From assembly GCF_949987515.2 (NCBI RefSeq), contig NC_082687.1, positions 123,113,838 to 123,177,837 on the forward strand: DNA of 64,000 nucleotides, read 5' to 3'. Below, one piece after another: positions 10,996 to 23,595 of this stretch; positions within the stretch are counted from its first letter, which is position 1, and each line of letters starts with the position of its first letter. Under the pieces are notes generated by a model that saw nothing but the letters and a program-made list of their open reading frames with translations, was not told the origin of the DNA and searched no databases. The stretch comes from Delphinus delphis. Taxonomy: Eukaryota > Chordata > Mammalia > Artiodactyla > Delphinidae. A program made the translations under genes and the position numbers.

Positions 10996-11288
10996 AAAAG
11001 TTCTCTCTATAGGCAAACAAGTGCTACCAAGTTGGTAGGTTTTGGAAGTTAAAAAATATTAAGATATTATGAGAAATTCATTTTTGTCTTGAGTGGGTCC
11101 TTTACAGTTTTGGAAGATTTACAGGAAAAATATTAGTCCAGTTAAACTAATTAGCTACAGATATTCAATCTGATTAAAGTCAATATTTTAGAAAGTTTTA
11201 TTTCATCTTTCAAAGATGTGTTTAGTTTCACACCTTAGCTGCTAAATTTAACTTTCTAGTAATTTTTGAATGTTTTAAGTTATGCCTT

Positions 11289-11677
11289 TGTTATGGGCTT
11301 ACTTGTGTCCCCTCAAAATTCCTTTGTTGAAGCCCTAACCCCCTAATACCTCAGAATGTAACTGTATTGGAGATAGGGTCTTTAAAGAGGCAACTAAGTT
11401 AAAAAGGGGTCATTAAGGTGGGCTCTTATTCAATATGACTTTGTCCTTCTGAGAAGAGTTTAGGACTCAGCACACAAAGACAGGGGGATGACCCTGTGAG
11501 GACACAGTGAGAAAGTAGCCATCTGCCAGTCAAGGAGAGAGGCCTCAGAAGAAACCAAACCTTCCAACACCTTGATCTTAGACTTCTAGCCTCCAGAACT
11601 AGGAGAAAACAAATTTTTTTTGTTTAAGCCACCCAGTCTGTAGTACTTAGTTAAGGTAGCCATAGCAAACTAATATA
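11289..11677 (+). mobile_element. MLT1-like LTR (ERVL-MaLR type), solo
   Basis: Starts tgttatgggcttacttgtgt and ends gcaaactaatata, with the typical gaggacacag, cctccagaac and agccacccagtctg stretches in order. This is the layout of mammalian MaLR LTRs of the MLT1 group. No internal retroviral sequence follows, so it is a solo LTR. The 5-bp flanks (gcctt/atctt) match only partly, as expected for an old insertion. Family name by recognition only. Confidence 0.75.
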
Positions 11678-11929
11678 ATCTTTTAGTCCAAAAGTAATAT
11701 AAAATGTATACTCTGACTTATGCTCTTCATATAAAAGTATATATAAAAGGACTAAGTCTTTAATTCCTAGAGATCTAATTTTCAGATTGGTTAATAAGAC
11801 CAGCTTCAGATGAAAAGATCCCATAAGAATGAACATGCAAACTATCTAAAATATAAGAAGTAAAAGAAGAAATTATTTATAACTTTGATCAATGACCCAA
11901 ATTCTAGGACCATTTTGAGATGGTTTGAG

Positions 11930-11944
11930 ACCAATGTAATTTCT
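11930..11944 (-). repeat. TSD of the CHR-1-like SINE
   Basis: accaatgtaatttct matches accattgtaatttct at 12078-12092, 14 of 15. Confidence 0.85.
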
Positions 11945-12077
11945 CTTTTTATTATTTTTTATTTTTGGCAGCCGTGCATGGCCTGTGGAATCTTATTTCC
12001 TTGACCAGGGACTGAACCCAGGCTACGGCAGTGAAAGCACCAAATCCTAATCACCGGACTGCCAGGGAACTCCTGAC
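11945..12077 (-). mobile_element. CHR-1-like SINE (older tRNA-derived type)
   Basis: On the minus strand it starts aggagttccctggcagtccg and ends gccaaaaataaaaaata. This is a different, more diverged CHR subfamily than the copies with the ccgcggagcggctgg body. The B-box region (gggttcagtccc) is recognisable. A 15-bp TSD with one mismatch bounds it. Confidence 0.9.
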
Positions 12078-12092
12078 ACCATTGTAATTTCT

Positions 12093-13923
12093 TACCTATG
12101 GTTTTCCTAAAAAGCCACTAAACATGTGTACTTGATAGCATGTATTGTGGTTGTAACTGACAGTAGTCTGTATATCTCCTCCATGGTGTGGGAGGTTGTG
12201 TCTCTGCCCTTGTTTCCCATATTGTTGAACTCCAGAGGGATAAGAGCTTTGAAAGAAGAGATGGCCAGGAGAAGATCACAAGGGTCAAGGCTAAACCAAC
12301 CAGGGAAGCAGAAACATCTGTTCACATATAGAAGGATTGTCTTGTCGGCTCCTATAAAATCTCTTGAATGAACACCAGTTACCTTGATTGTCTTATTTTA
12401 CTCATTTTCCCTAATGCCTTGCATGTATCAGGACTTGATAAATGGTTTAGTATGAAGGAATGGATAAACCAATTGATGGCTGCCATTTCTCTACTCATGT
12501 GGAAGAGTGGATTTGTAAAGAGTAAGAAGGGGGGCAATTATGTAAGGAATTTGGCAAAACCAAATTAGCAGTTTAGCTACTATACTCCTTACTGTGTCTC
12601 TTGAAATCTGATCTATTTATTTATATTGAAAAAATAAATCAGAAAATAGTGAGCATGTTTTTCCTTAGATTTACATGATTTTGTACATATCTATTTTTAG
12701 ATATTTTCTTGCAACATTAATTTCTGAAGAGATTAGTCTGTCTAATTTACTTTCAAATGGCTTATCAGTATTATGAAATCTGAATTGACACAGAAAATAT
12801 GAGAGTAATATTCTACTTTTTATTAAAAAAGAAAACACTGCTTTGTTATCAGATTGAATTAGAGCTTTTATCTAGATGGCAATATTCATTTTAGAATAAT
12901 CTGATAATGTGCACACAGAAACACACACACTACACTATGTGCAAATTGTCTTTTCCATCTTTCTAAGATTTAAAATTTGATGTAATAATGTTTGAACTTG
13001 AAGGCTGAATTCAAAGAAATATAGCTCATAACAGGAATATAAAATACTCCTATCAATGTATCCATCTTTATTTTTCTCATTCTAGCTGTTTTCATACCAT
13101 GTATTTTGCTTAATGTAATGACCAACTGAGAATTGCAATGCGTTTTTCTGAGGATAGACCAAGTGACATTCAAATGCACTTCACAAGCATACACTGACTC
13201 AGACATAATAGAAGTATACGGCTAACAACTCTGCTCCATAACATAAAAATAGTTTACTTCTTCATATTCTTCCACATGGACACAATACTTTTCTTTTGTC
13301 ATGGCCCAAAAAGAGAATATGAACTCATTCTCAGGTCTGGAATGCATGAAGTCATCTCATCAGATAGTCAAATTTATATCACAATATTTTATTTACAATA
13401 GTACAATTCAGCAAAAGTCATAAGCTTTGCCAGGACTTTTCATTGCCTTTTCTCTAGGAATGAGCATCAGAAAACATATTCTTAATACATGGATGAGAAA
13501 ATAAATCTTTAAAATAATTTAACCAGAATAAACCAAATAATAAAATGAATTTCCAGATCTCAAAATGACATTATCCTCCAGAAATATGTGCTGAATTCCT
13601 ATTAGTTTAATTCTTTAGGTGATTTCTCAGATTGATAGACTGATAATTGCCATCTATGACATATGATATGGGAACCAATTCAAAATACTTGCATCACTTC
13701 TACATCTATAGTGACCTTGTGTGAACAGCTTCAAATTTAAATACAGTACTTTCACTTCCAAATATTATATTCTGATTCTAAAATATTTAAGTTTTGTAAT
13801 GAGTAGGCCATATTTAATAAATCCATTTAAACCATATAATTTTAGATTAGCTTGATGTCTGACATATAATAGTTAACAGAAATTTCTGACTGAATTAGTA
13901 AACTTCAACCTAAGACTAAGAAA
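12093..13923. other. Non-coding stretch, no feature seen
   Basis: About 1.8 kb without a recognisable gene or repeat. Open frames at 12126-12371 and 12368-12568 have no familiar domain and look accidental. Confidence 0.45.
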
Positions 13924-13937
13924 TCATCACCACCACC

Positions 13938-13971
<34 letters not shown>

Positions 13972-13979
13972 TCATCATC
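13924..13979 (+). repeat. (CAC)n(CAT)n compound microsatellite
   Basis: About nine cac units run directly into about nine cat units. It abuts the truncated end of the next MLT1-like LTR. Confidence 0.95.
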
Positions 13980-14351
13980 TTCAAAGTTCTAGAGTTAAGT
14001 CCAAAATCAAAATGTTGGCAGAGCCATGCTCCTTCTGAAGGGAAATATCCTTCCTTGCCTCTTCCTAGTTTCTGGTTTGCAATCCTTGGCATTTCTTGGC
14101 TTGTGGTAACATAACTCCAATCTCTGCCTCTGTTTTCACCTGGCCTTGTTCCCTAGGTCTCTCTGTATCTCCAAATCTCTCTCTCCTTATAAGGACACCA
14201 GTATTGGATTTAGGGCTCACCCTAATCCAGTATAAACCTATCTCAATTTACATCTGCAAAGACTCTATTTCCAAATATCAGTACAATTGCATTCACTGGG
14301 GATTAGAATTTCAACATATTTTGGGGGGGGCGCACAATTCAACTCACAACA
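13980..14351 (-). mobile_element. MLT1-like LTR, truncated
   Basis: Minus-strand LTR of the same general type as 11289-11677. Its 5' end on the element strand is tgttgtgagttgaattgtgc near 14351. The stretches tttggaaatagagtctttgc and ccttataaggagagagag are in the expected order. The 3' end is missing, cut by the adjoining trinucleotide repeat. An eight-G run lies at 14323-14330. Confidence 0.72.
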
Positions 14352-14369
14352 GTCATAATCATAATCATC

Positions 14370-14612
14370 GATTACGTTTATATAGTGCTTCCTAATTGCC
14401 AGGTACTAGTCTAAACACTTTATGCATATTAGTCCATTTAATCATCATGATGATTCTATGAGGTAGGTACTATCATTATCACCACATAACAGAATAGGAA
14501 AGTAAACCAGAGAGAGATTATGTAACTTTAAGGGCCTCTAATCCAGGGTTCAAAATCCTAGCTGAAGAGTTGGTGCTTTTAACCACCGTAGCCTACAGCC
14601 TCTCAAATAGGA
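14370..14612 (-). mobile_element. MIR SINE, near full length
   Basis: The plus strand shows the reverse complement of MIR: atatagtgcttcc, then cattttaatc-like and ctatgaggtaggtactatcattatc, then agagagattatgtaactt and gggttcaaaatccta. The order and spacing fit a nearly complete MIR on the minus strand. It is strongly diverged, as expected for this mammal-wide family. Confidence 0.75.
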
Positions 14613-14734
14613 TGCGACTCATTTGAGTCCCTCTTCTGTAATAGAACCTGTGTTTCCTGCTAATGTTAGAGGGATGTTGATAGAAATCTGAGACCTCAAA
14701 GTACTTATATGCTTATTTTAATATGAGCTTGGGG

Positions 14735-14905
14735 AGATGGTTTGGATCTGGAGACAGATTATTTATCCCTTTTGTGTGACCTTGGATAAATTATTTAACC
14801 TTACTTTGCCTCAGACTTGTGAAGTATTGAAGATTAAACAAGTTAATCGTGTATAAATTGCTTAGAATAGTGCCTGATATATACACTATTATTAAGCTAT
14901 TAATT
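14735..14905 (+). mobile_element. MIR SINE, plus strand
   Basis: Reads tgtgaccttggataaattatttaacctt, then ttgcctcagac, gattaaacaagttaa and cttagaatagtgcctgatat, the order of a MIR core and 3' part. No clear TSD. Confidence 0.7.
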
Positions 14906-14910
14906 TTTAT

Positions 14911-17157
14911 TGTTACCATTACTAATGACAACAAATTCTGAATTATCTTTTTACATAAGTGAGTTGTTTTGAGAGGCATCGTCTATAAATAAAAACAAAT
15001 ACTATTTTAATACATATTTTCACTTCTTCTATGTAACTTGATAGGAATTGCTGATTTGTTTCAAAATAGCTACAAGCACCTAGACTTGGAAGGAAATTCT
15101 TCCCTCTCCTGCTGTCTGATGCAGGTTTTCCTACCCCAAAAGTGGTGCAGACGAAAACAGAAGGTCAAGTATGTATGCAGTGACTAATGGGTGTCTACAG
15201 GTTAATGCTGTGACTGTCATCTTTGCCACCTTACTGAGATCCCCCACCAGGCACAGGAAGTAACAAAGCTACAGCAATACTCGGCTGAGTGTAAACACAA
15301 GTTTTTAAACTCTAAGTGTGAGTTTGCTTCCTATAATGACTCACCCAAGTGAGAGAAAACAGTCTCATCAAGTTCTACACTTATTTGATTTCCAGAGTTT
15401 CAAATACTTTACTGATTACACCTGTGTATCACAGTATGCCATGTGCCCTCCACCCACCTGGAGTTTTTTTGTACTTTATAGGAAGCAAATATCCTCCAAA
15501 TATTTGTACTTGAAACTAACAAGCAATAATTGAATTTCATCTAGAATTATTTTTTCTGACATTTCACTTGTTTTTCTGGTGTACAAAAAGTAAATAAAGA
15601 ACAGCTTGTATCTGATTTTCATTTTCAAAAAGTGAGTTATTTGTCCTCAAAATTAACAGGATGATGACTTTTAGCTGGTAAAGTGGAAAACTTGGAAATA
15701 AGATGGATTAGGGGACTTGAAGTTCAGTCTGGTTAAAAAGAAACCTTATTTAGTATCTACTATGTGTCTGGCGCACTGCTAAGTGATTACAAAGATGAAT
15801 GGTTAACCTAGAATAACTGAAAAGAAAAACACCTGTATGCTATCAGATGCTTACAAAAGCATAAAGTAAAATAATACTTAAATGTTGAGGTACATTTGCA
15901 ATTGTTTTTTCCAGTAATAACAAAAACAGTATATGTTAAAAGAGGAAATTTTAAAATCAACTACTTTTTTAAAGTTCATATATAGATTGTATGCCTTGTG
16001 ACAGAGAATAAAGTTTCTAAAAAAGTGGTTATTCATTTCCATTTACCTAATATGGTGAATATGTGTGACTGGTGAAATTATCTCAGCTTGGAAAATATCA
16101 GCTTTCATTGTTCTGCTACTTCAAACTTTAGCTTAGGTCTAATGTATAGTAGTTTGGGGGGGAACATGAGAGAAAAATTCTATCTCTGCCTTTAAGTAAG
16201 AAAACAGTTATCATGCAGTAGTTTCTAGTAGTGTTAAATTTTTTCCTCAAATATATTATCCCTTACCCCTCCCCCTTTATTTTTCAGTTCAAAAACAGTA
16301 GCTTAGGGACAGAGCAAAATCTTAGAGAAAGAGAGGAAAAATTACCCTCTCAATAAATATACAAGGGTACAGGAAGGAATGAGTCTAGTAGGGGCAGGAT
16401 GCCATGGATACATGGTAAAGGGATTCCCAAGGATACCACAAAGAATTCCACAAGTATATGCTTCCTAAGGAAGATGACTCTACTACATATTGAAGCATTT
16501 AATGCAATTTAATGAAAATAAGCAGATACTATATACTGAAATGCACATATGTGTTACAGATTGGAGCTTTTCATCAGTAACATAATAACTCCCCTTAGAT
16601 TTCATAGCCCTTTCCCAAACAGGCAGACAGACACATGTGATACAGGTGGAAAAAGATGGCTTTCCTTTTTTGAGATATGTCATTGGATTAAGCTGATCAA
16701 AACAGAGGTTGTCCATTCTGTTTCTACTAGAGAATTTTTGGTGTCCCGACAAATTTAATTCACTTTTTTAAAATAGAAGAGTATCTTAAGTATATGAACT
16801 GTAATGTATGAGTCCATTAGGAAAATTGAATATTTTCTCCATGTATATGGAAACTGTTCTATGTAACAAATCTATTATAGATCATCTGGTTATTCACCAG
16901 ACAAAAATGGATATGTGAATTATGTTTGCACACATTCTCTAAAATAAATAACTCTCCCTGATGAGTGGGTATGTTTGACCCCAGAGGCCTGTGTTGTAAT
17001 TAATACTGATGGAGAAACCAGAGTCAGGAATTTCTTTAGCAGATACTCTATACTGTATTTCCAGCTTGGGCCTCCTGGGCTCACCACAGGTAGCACTATA
17101 CAGGTGCAACACTCACTGTCTGAAAAGAACTCAGTAGGTTAACAAAATCACCTAAAG
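14911..17157. other. Mostly unique non-coding stretch
   Basis: No gene recognised. A short stretch at about 15745-15815 (tactatgtgtctggcgcact) resembles the start of the ancient repeat described at 23.6 kb. The rest shows no repeat or exon pattern I can name. Confidence 0.45.
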
Positions 17158-17350
17158 CATGGGTCAGTAAATTTTGTCCTATAACTGGCCAGATAGTAAA
17201 TTGTAGGATTTGTGGGCCATATACTCTCTGTTCCAACTCCTTCCCTCTGCAATTATAGGCTGAAAGCAGCCACAGACAATATGTAAGTGAATGGATGTAG
17301 CTGAGTTCCAGTAAAATTTATTTAGATTTAGCCCGCCAACCCCTGATCTA
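17158..17350 (+). mobile_element. hAT-type non-autonomous DNA transposon relic
   Basis: It starts gggtcagtaaattttgtcc, has ggccagatagtaaattgtag, tttgtgggccata and gttccagtaaaatttattta in the middle, and ends cgccaacccctg. The ends are imperfect inverted repeats of the gggtcagcaaa/tttgctgacccc kind. This matches a well-known mammalian hAT-Charlie MITE; I do not assign the subfamily. I could not read an 8-bp TSD. Confidence 0.7.
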
Positions 17351-17366
17351 GACATCATAAAGTTTT

Positions 17367-17385
17367 CAAAAAAAAAAAAAAAAAA
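17367..17385 (+). repeat. Poly(A) run
   Basis: A run of about 18 A just after the hAT relic. No retroposon body precedes it that I can recognise. Confidence 0.8.
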
Positions 17386-18458
17386 GAAGGCAAATGTGAA
17401 TTTGCCCACAAATTTGAGTGTCCTTTGGATTTATATTATTCTAGTTACTTTTTAAAAACATTTTAAACTGTTGATGTAACTACATTTAACTGTTATTTGT
17501 TATTGCTCAAACTGGAACCTTTCCCCAGAAGTTCCTTTGTTGAATTTCTTTAGTTAACTATAATTTACATACCTTATTGTATTCTAGAAAGTTTTAATGG
17601 AGGTTGACAAAGTTGACTGCAGGACAAAATAAAGGTAAAATAGGTGAGAAAAATGAGGTATGGAGTTATGGTAGGATAGAAGAATAACATGCTGCAGGAT
17701 GAGATGCACAAGGACAGGTCATGAAATTCTGTGCATGTTCTAGAAGTGCAATACATTTATCTCAAAGCCATCCAAGCAGCTAATGAGAAGGAAGAAAGAA
17801 ACACGATCAGGTATATGGGGTCAGAGCGTTCAAAAGATGACATCTCACTGGTGCCTCTGGTAAAGCTCAATGAACGATTCCAAATTTGATACATGAGAGA
17901 AATTGTGGTCTCCATCAGGAAAACTGTAGTAATATACTTGTAACTTATTCCACCCTTAAAATCATATCTCCAGTAAACGTAAATGCATATGTAAGGTAAA
18001 GCAATAGAGACAAAAGAAAAAGCAGTAGAATAGAAATAATAGCAGCGAAGCTCCTTGTAGATTAGAAAAAGAACTCAAATATTTAAAAAATACTCTCAGG
18101 AATTACCTTTCTAGAGCTGTTTCTCTCAGAAAAGATGGTTAGCTTAGCAGTAACAGGCATGGAATCCACAAAGAGGACAAATATAAAACACATACATACA
18201 TATGAAATATAAGAAAAATAAGTAAATCAAGATTTCTATTGCAAAATATTAAAATATAATTGAATCTTAAAATTTTTCTCTTTGTAGATATCTTGGGTGA
18301 AATTGTACCAGTTATGTTGTATGGGAGATAACTAGAATGTTTGGAAACCGTGTACAAGCCCTTGTGTCCCCGTCCTTTGACGTAAAAGGCTTTTGCTTTA
18401 GTATCCCAGGCCTCCCTTGAGTCTCAAAAGACTGACTCAAGAGTTAATGATCAGGAAA
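17386..18458. other. Non-coding stretch, no feature seen
   Basis: No repeat or gene recognised. The last 100 bases may belong to the LTR that follows, whose 5' edge is uncertain. Confidence 0.4.
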
Positions 18459-18943
18459 TGTGAAGATGTAGAAACAAAGAATAGCTGTCAGGCTGGGAAA
18501 CTGGTAACAATTTAGACAATAAATCCACCACATAGCAGAATCACCAAACTCCCAGTTCCCTGAAAGATAAAGGCCTGACACACATTCCTAAGTTGTTTTT
18601 AAAGGAAGCAGACCCCCACCAGATGAAAACTGCTGACCGCAAGAACATAGACCCTAGACTGGTTGAAAACAGAAGGTTGATGATGCTTGAAGCTTCACCT
18701 TGATGCCAACCAGTCTGAGAATTGTGCATGAGCTGATCACACACCCTGCAGCCCTCTCTCTCACACTGCCTTTAAAATCCCTTTCCTGAAAGCCATCCAG
18801 AAGTTTGGGTCTTTTGAGCATGAGCTATCCGTTCTCCTTGACTGGTGTCCTGCAATAAATGTACTTTCCTTCTCTGCAACCCAATGTCAATAGATTGGCT
18901 TTACTGCACATGGACGAGGAGACCCAAGTTAGGTTCGGTAACA
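18459..18943 (+). mobile_element. Probable solo LTR of an endogenous retrovirus
   Basis: The right part has the order expected of a retroviral LTR: a TATA-like ctttaaaat near 18771, a poly(A) signal aataaa at 18854-18859, a T/C-rich stretch, then a U5-like end gacccaagttaggttcggtaaca finishing in CA at 18943. The ggttcggtaaca ending recalls class I (gammaretrovirus-like) LTRs. The left edge is uncertain (a TG at 18459 is my choice) and no 4- to 6-bp TSD was found. No internal gag, pol or env sequence follows, so it is a solo LTR if the call is right. Confidence 0.6.
18854..18859 (+). promoter_or_regulatory. Poly(A) signal of the probable LTR
   Basis: aataaa followed within 20 bases by a T/C-rich stretch, placed where the R region would end. 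Confidence 0.55.
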
Positions 18944-19285
18944 TTACTGGGGAGAAATTTTATTTTACATTTACAATTTCAGTTAAACTTTGGTAGAATA
19001 GTGACACTGCATCTGAATCTCAGGAATATTGAGCAGCTTTCTTAAGGCCTCACATCCAGTCAGCCTCACCTCTCACCTCCCAGGCTAATTCCCTGCCCGC
19101 AGGTACACTCCCTCCCATGGTTCCCTTCCTGTCCTGACACAACAGTGATGAAAGGAGCTAAAATCAGATAATATGTGTTAAGCCCTCCATTCGAGACTGC
19201 AGGCCATATCTCAGAGCTCCCCGCTAAATCCCTGGACTTGCAAAAATTGCAGGATCAAGTGACAAGCACATAGTAAGTACTCAAC
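18944..19285. other. Non-coding stretch, no feature seen
   Basis: No recognisable gene or repeat; slightly GC-richer at 19050-19140. Confidence 0.45.
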
Positions 19286-19302
19286 AAGAAATTATTACAA
19301 AT

Positions 19303-19664
19303 CCGTGGGGTTTCCCTGGTGGCGCAGTGGTTAAGAATCTGCCTGCCAATGCAGGGGACACAGGTTCGAGCCCTGGTCTGGGAAGATCCCACATGCCGTG
19401 GAGCAACTAAGCCCATGCATCACAACTACTGAGCCTGTGCTTTAGAGCCCGCAAGCCACAACTACTGAGCCCGCGTGTCACAACTACTGAAGCTTGCATG
19501 CCTAGAGCCTGTGCTCCACAACAAGAGAAGCCACCACAATGAGAAGCCTGTGCACCTCAAAGAAGAGCAGCACCACTTGCTGCAACTAAAGCCCACGTGC
19601 AACAATGAAGACCTAACGCAGCCAAAAATAAATTAATTAATTTCATTCTTTTTATTTTTTTAAA
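19303..19664 (+). mobile_element. CHR-type SINE, long form
   Basis: Starts ggggtttccctggtggcgca and contains the long-form body with the cacaactactgagcc unit repeated three times (about 19420-19490), then aatgaagacctaacgcagcc and an A/T-rich tail. A perfect 17-bp TSD, aagaaattattacaaat, flanks it at 19286-19302 and 19665-19681. Confidence 0.95.
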
Positions 19665-19681
19665 AAGAAATTATTACAAAT

Positions 19682-20961
19682 TCAAACAAAACAAACATGG
19701 GCATGATTTAAATACAATTTGCTGGCTACATGTAGCATTGTCAAAATTCCTTCTACCAAAAAGCAAAAAAAAAAGGTCAGAAATCTCTCCATTCTACCAA
19801 AAAATAGCTTAAAAGATATATATTTTTTACCATTTTTACATATATTTTCTTACCTTAGAATTCTTTAACTTTGTTTAATCATCATATTCTGGACAATGAG
19901 GCTTGAGTTTATTTTCTTAAACTATATCTTCTCTATACTGCTTCTCCAAATCCCTCCTATTTTCCAGATTCTCACCTTAGTTTAAATAATCTATTTAGGA
20001 AAGCAAGATCCTGAAATTCTGATTTCTGAAGGGTGGTTCCTTAGAAAACAACTCAGCCAAAAGAAAAGGCTAGATCCCTTGTTTCTCAAACATTTCCTGC
20101 CTGTTCTCACCCTGGGAGAAGTAAGCTACTCCAGTGAAATCACCTTTATCAGAAATAATTTGATGCTTATGGGGTACACTTGAAGCTACATCCATGCCAC
20201 CCTATTTGCATGCTTTGACCACACTGTACTATTTCCCTCTACCTGAGTGTTCTTCTTTAGAGCAGCATCAGAGTGAGACCTGGGGGCCCTGCACAGCACC
20301 TGTGCAGTCTGTGCCCTCACCCCCCAGCCACCAGGACAAGCAGTGGCAACAGATCAAATGAGATAAGAGGTGCTCAGAGGTGATTTCCAGATTAAGTGTC
20401 TTTTTATCAAGTTGCTTTGCTGTTTACATAGTGGTAGAATAAATAGTACTGTGGTATATTTTTTCTCCTGAAAAGTGCATAACCAATTTAATGTATGTTC
20501 ATGTTTCATGATCTATTCTATGACATGTCATCTATTTTGGCATGTCAAAAATATACATACCCACATTTTTTTTTCCTCTCTCCCTCCCTTCTGGCATATC
20601 TGACTGTTACTCTGTGATCTTTGTGCAAGGAAAGGATATTATGATCTCAGTTTCTTAATGCTTTGTTGCTGTCTCATTTTTTTCTACGTAGATATTACCT
20701 ACTCTTCTCTAAAAACTCATTCAAATGTACAATTCTTTCTGAACTCTTCCTTTCCCTGCCTGAGAAGAGTTGATCCCTTCCTCTTAAGAACTGCTTGCTC
20801 CTCACATGAGTTCCCTATTATTCTAATATAAATTTCCTTCTCCTCAGCCCTTATGGAAGTTTTATATTCCTGTTGCCTAGAAAAGTATCTGCCACACAGA
20901 ACATGACTTATGTTAATTGAATATATTGCAGCTGATGAGACCAGTTTCCAGTTTGGGTTTT
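19682..20961. other. Non-coding stretch, no feature seen
   Basis: Unique-looking sequence. No exon or named repeat seen. Confidence 0.45.
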
Positions 20962-20967
<6 letters not shown>

Positions 20968-20998
<31 letters not shown>

Positions 20999-21188
20999 GG
21001 TACGCGGGCCTCTCACTGTTGTGGCCTCTCCAGTTGCGGAGCACAGGCTCCGGACGCGCAGGCTCAGCGGCCATGGCTCACAGGCCTAGCCGCTCCGCGG
21101 CATGTGGGATCTTCCCGGACCGGGGCACGAACCCGCGTCCCCTGCATCGGCAGGCGGACTCTCAACCACTGCGCCACCAGGGAAGCTC
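20968..21188 (-). mobile_element. CHR-type SINE, short form, CpG-rich
   Basis: Minus-strand copy with a long T run (about 29 bases, the A tail) at 20968-20997, followed by the body. It keeps many CpGs (gcggtacgcgggcc, ctccggacgcgcaggctcag, cgctccgcggcatg) that are decayed in the other copies. Short TSD tcaaat at 20962-20967 and 21189-21194. Confidence 0.95.
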
Positions 21189-21194
21189 TCAAAT

Positions 21195-23099
21195 GTTAAT
21201 TTTGATGAAGAGTTGTTTTGCAATTGATTTCTCACCAGATGAACAAAAAGTGCATTTAATGTAGATGTGTACAAGTGAACAAACTCACTCTTTGACTTGC
21301 AAAAAATCTCCATGAGCAAATATTTTTAATAAAGGCAAACCAAAAGGATTTTTTCAAAATTGCTATGATGCTGCTAAGAAATGACTTATCACTTGTTTCC
21401 TACTGGCATGAAGCTTAGTTGTTTATATTGTGCAATGTAGACAAGTTGTCATAAAAGTTTTTGTCTGACTTTTCTCTTCTCAAAACTAGCTCTGTGAACC
21501 CGTGTGTGTGTGCATGGATGTTGGTGTGTGGGTGTGTTAGAGAGAGGGGGAAAGAGAACGAGGTATACAGGACAAAATTAACTCTTGCTTCAGTAATTAC
21601 ATTGTAGAGTGCACTAAACAATGGTCAGTGGCAATTATATATATGAATGTAAACCCATGAACATGCCAACCATCGACATCCTTCTAGTGCAACAGGACAG
21701 TGTCATGACTTTACTGTGATCCATGGAATTCAATTCTGAAACGTATAATTCCATCATCAATCACTATTTCTCTTCCACAGATATGCTGACAGAGTATACT
21801 ATTTGCCGTGGAAATTTTTATTAAATGCTCTAAACTGCTGCAGAAATAACTCAGGAGTATATCAATTAATCTTTATCCAAGGTAATTTAATTCATTTTAC
21901 TTACAACCATTTCAAAAGCAGGCTTTTGTCTTTACAAACAAGCCTTCAAAAATAGCTTCAAATTTGTAAAAATTATTCTCTTTTACAACTACCCATATTT
22001 CTGTAACTTTCAAGAGATTCTTGGGTATGTTTGCTTCACTTCCCAAAGAGTTAGATGGACATGCAAATTACTTCTAAGTAATAATGTTGACACTAATTCA
22101 GTTATTTTTCTACTCTTAATTACCTGGGATTAAAATTCAGAATAGTTTACTTAATTTTCCTTGAGTTTCTTTTTTTAATATATTGACGTTTTCTGTCCTG
22201 TTCACTGATGAGAGTTTCAGTCTCTCACTATTCTATGAGATTTCTTCCAAAATACTGGCGCTGTGGTATAGTCTTGTGACAGTTAATACAGAGGAGCATC
22301 GCATAAAAAATTCCCAAACACCTAATTACAACGGAACAGATAGTAATGAAGTATTCCAGAAATGTGACAAAATGTCTGTATTGATTTTATAGAGAAACTG
22401 AAGGTATCTCCTGAAGGGAAGAATTTTTATATTTAGAAGTCTCCCCTCAGATTTATCACCCTTTACTTCTGGAGGACTCTAACAACAGGGCTGAATTTGT
22501 TAGTTTGGTTTGGTTTTGGTTTTCACAAATCTTTCTTCAACTCAGGCATCTGCACTGAATATTCTTCACTCTTAAGATCCATCATCACTGTCCTAACCAT
22601 GACTGTAAACACTAGGACAAAGAAAAAGGAGAGTCTTTCCTTTTGCTTACACTGCTTGCTTTATATGAAGCCTATCTCTTAATACCGTATTTTGTTTACT
22701 GAAAGCTAGTGGTTATAGAATAACATGAAGAGGCTTATTACCCCTAAGATAAGATTATATGAAAATGCTGAGTTTCTTCTAAATTTAGACTTTACAATTA
22801 AGCTGGGGGAAGAAAAGCTCCTTCTGGAGATCAAATTTTTGGCAACATTTTCAGATGGAACTGGTGGCTGTGATACTGGAAAGCTACTGAACAAGAAATA
22901 ACTTCACAGAGTTTTCAGCCCAGTGCCAGTTTGTGCCAAACTCCTTGTCTTCGTAAATGTTTATGGGTGGTCTCTGTCATCTCATTAGAATTGAATTCAA
23001 AGACAACAGGTGCAGGCAGTGATTGCTCAAGCTAGGACAACTCGCTTTGTTATTGTGTTCCAAGTTTTACATTTAGAAGGATCTGTAGTGGGTAGTCTC
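21195..23099. other. Non-coding stretch, no feature seen
   Basis: About 1.9 kb of unique-looking sequence. A GT/CA-rich patch at 21500-21540 is too irregular to call a microsatellite. Confidence 0.45.
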
Positions 23100-23595
23100 T
23101 GCGACTTCTTTGATTTATTCATTCTACTTTATAAAATGTTGGTTGGGCACTTCTAAAAGCAAGCAACTTGCTTCCAGAGAGCCACAGTCTAGCTTGAACA
23201 ACAAATGCTGTATGAAAGATTATGCAAATAATCATTTGATTACATTTCTGAAGAGTGTAATGAAAGACATATAAGCTATACGTGTATATGACAGTGAGAT
23301 CTGCCTCATGGCCTCACGCAGTGTTAAGTGAGGCATTCTGAGACTTGCAGGATGAGTAGAAGTTCAGCAGGCCAAGTGGAGTGGGAGAGGGAGGGAAGGG
23401 TACCACTCCAAAGACTTTGAGATGCCCTGGTGAGAGCTTTGAAGCAGGATGGTACTTCGTTCCTCCAGAAAACAGAGTGAAGACAAAAGTGTCTGGGGTG
23501 TGCATAGTAAGCCAGGAAGGTAGCAGTGCAAGATGAGACTAGCAAAACAATCAGAGATGAGATCTTACAAAAATTTTATAGGCCATGTTAAAAGA
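23100..23595 (+). repeat. Ancient interspersed repeat, family not assigned
   Basis: The order tttgatttattcattc, gttgggcacttct, agagccacagtctagc, then gatgagtagaagttcagcagg and attttataggccatgtta resembles a mammal-wide repeat that recurs at 23596, 25810, 28670 and 61885. It is heavily degraded and possibly L2-related. Confidence 0.4.

Noticed and set aside
13924..13979. Regular short repeats that could suggest a CRISPR-like array
   Set aside because: Trinucleotide microsatellite without spacers, in a mammalian genome.
17367..17385. Poly(A) run as the tail of a processed pseudogene
   Set aside because: The sequence before it is the hAT relic, and no TSD is visible.
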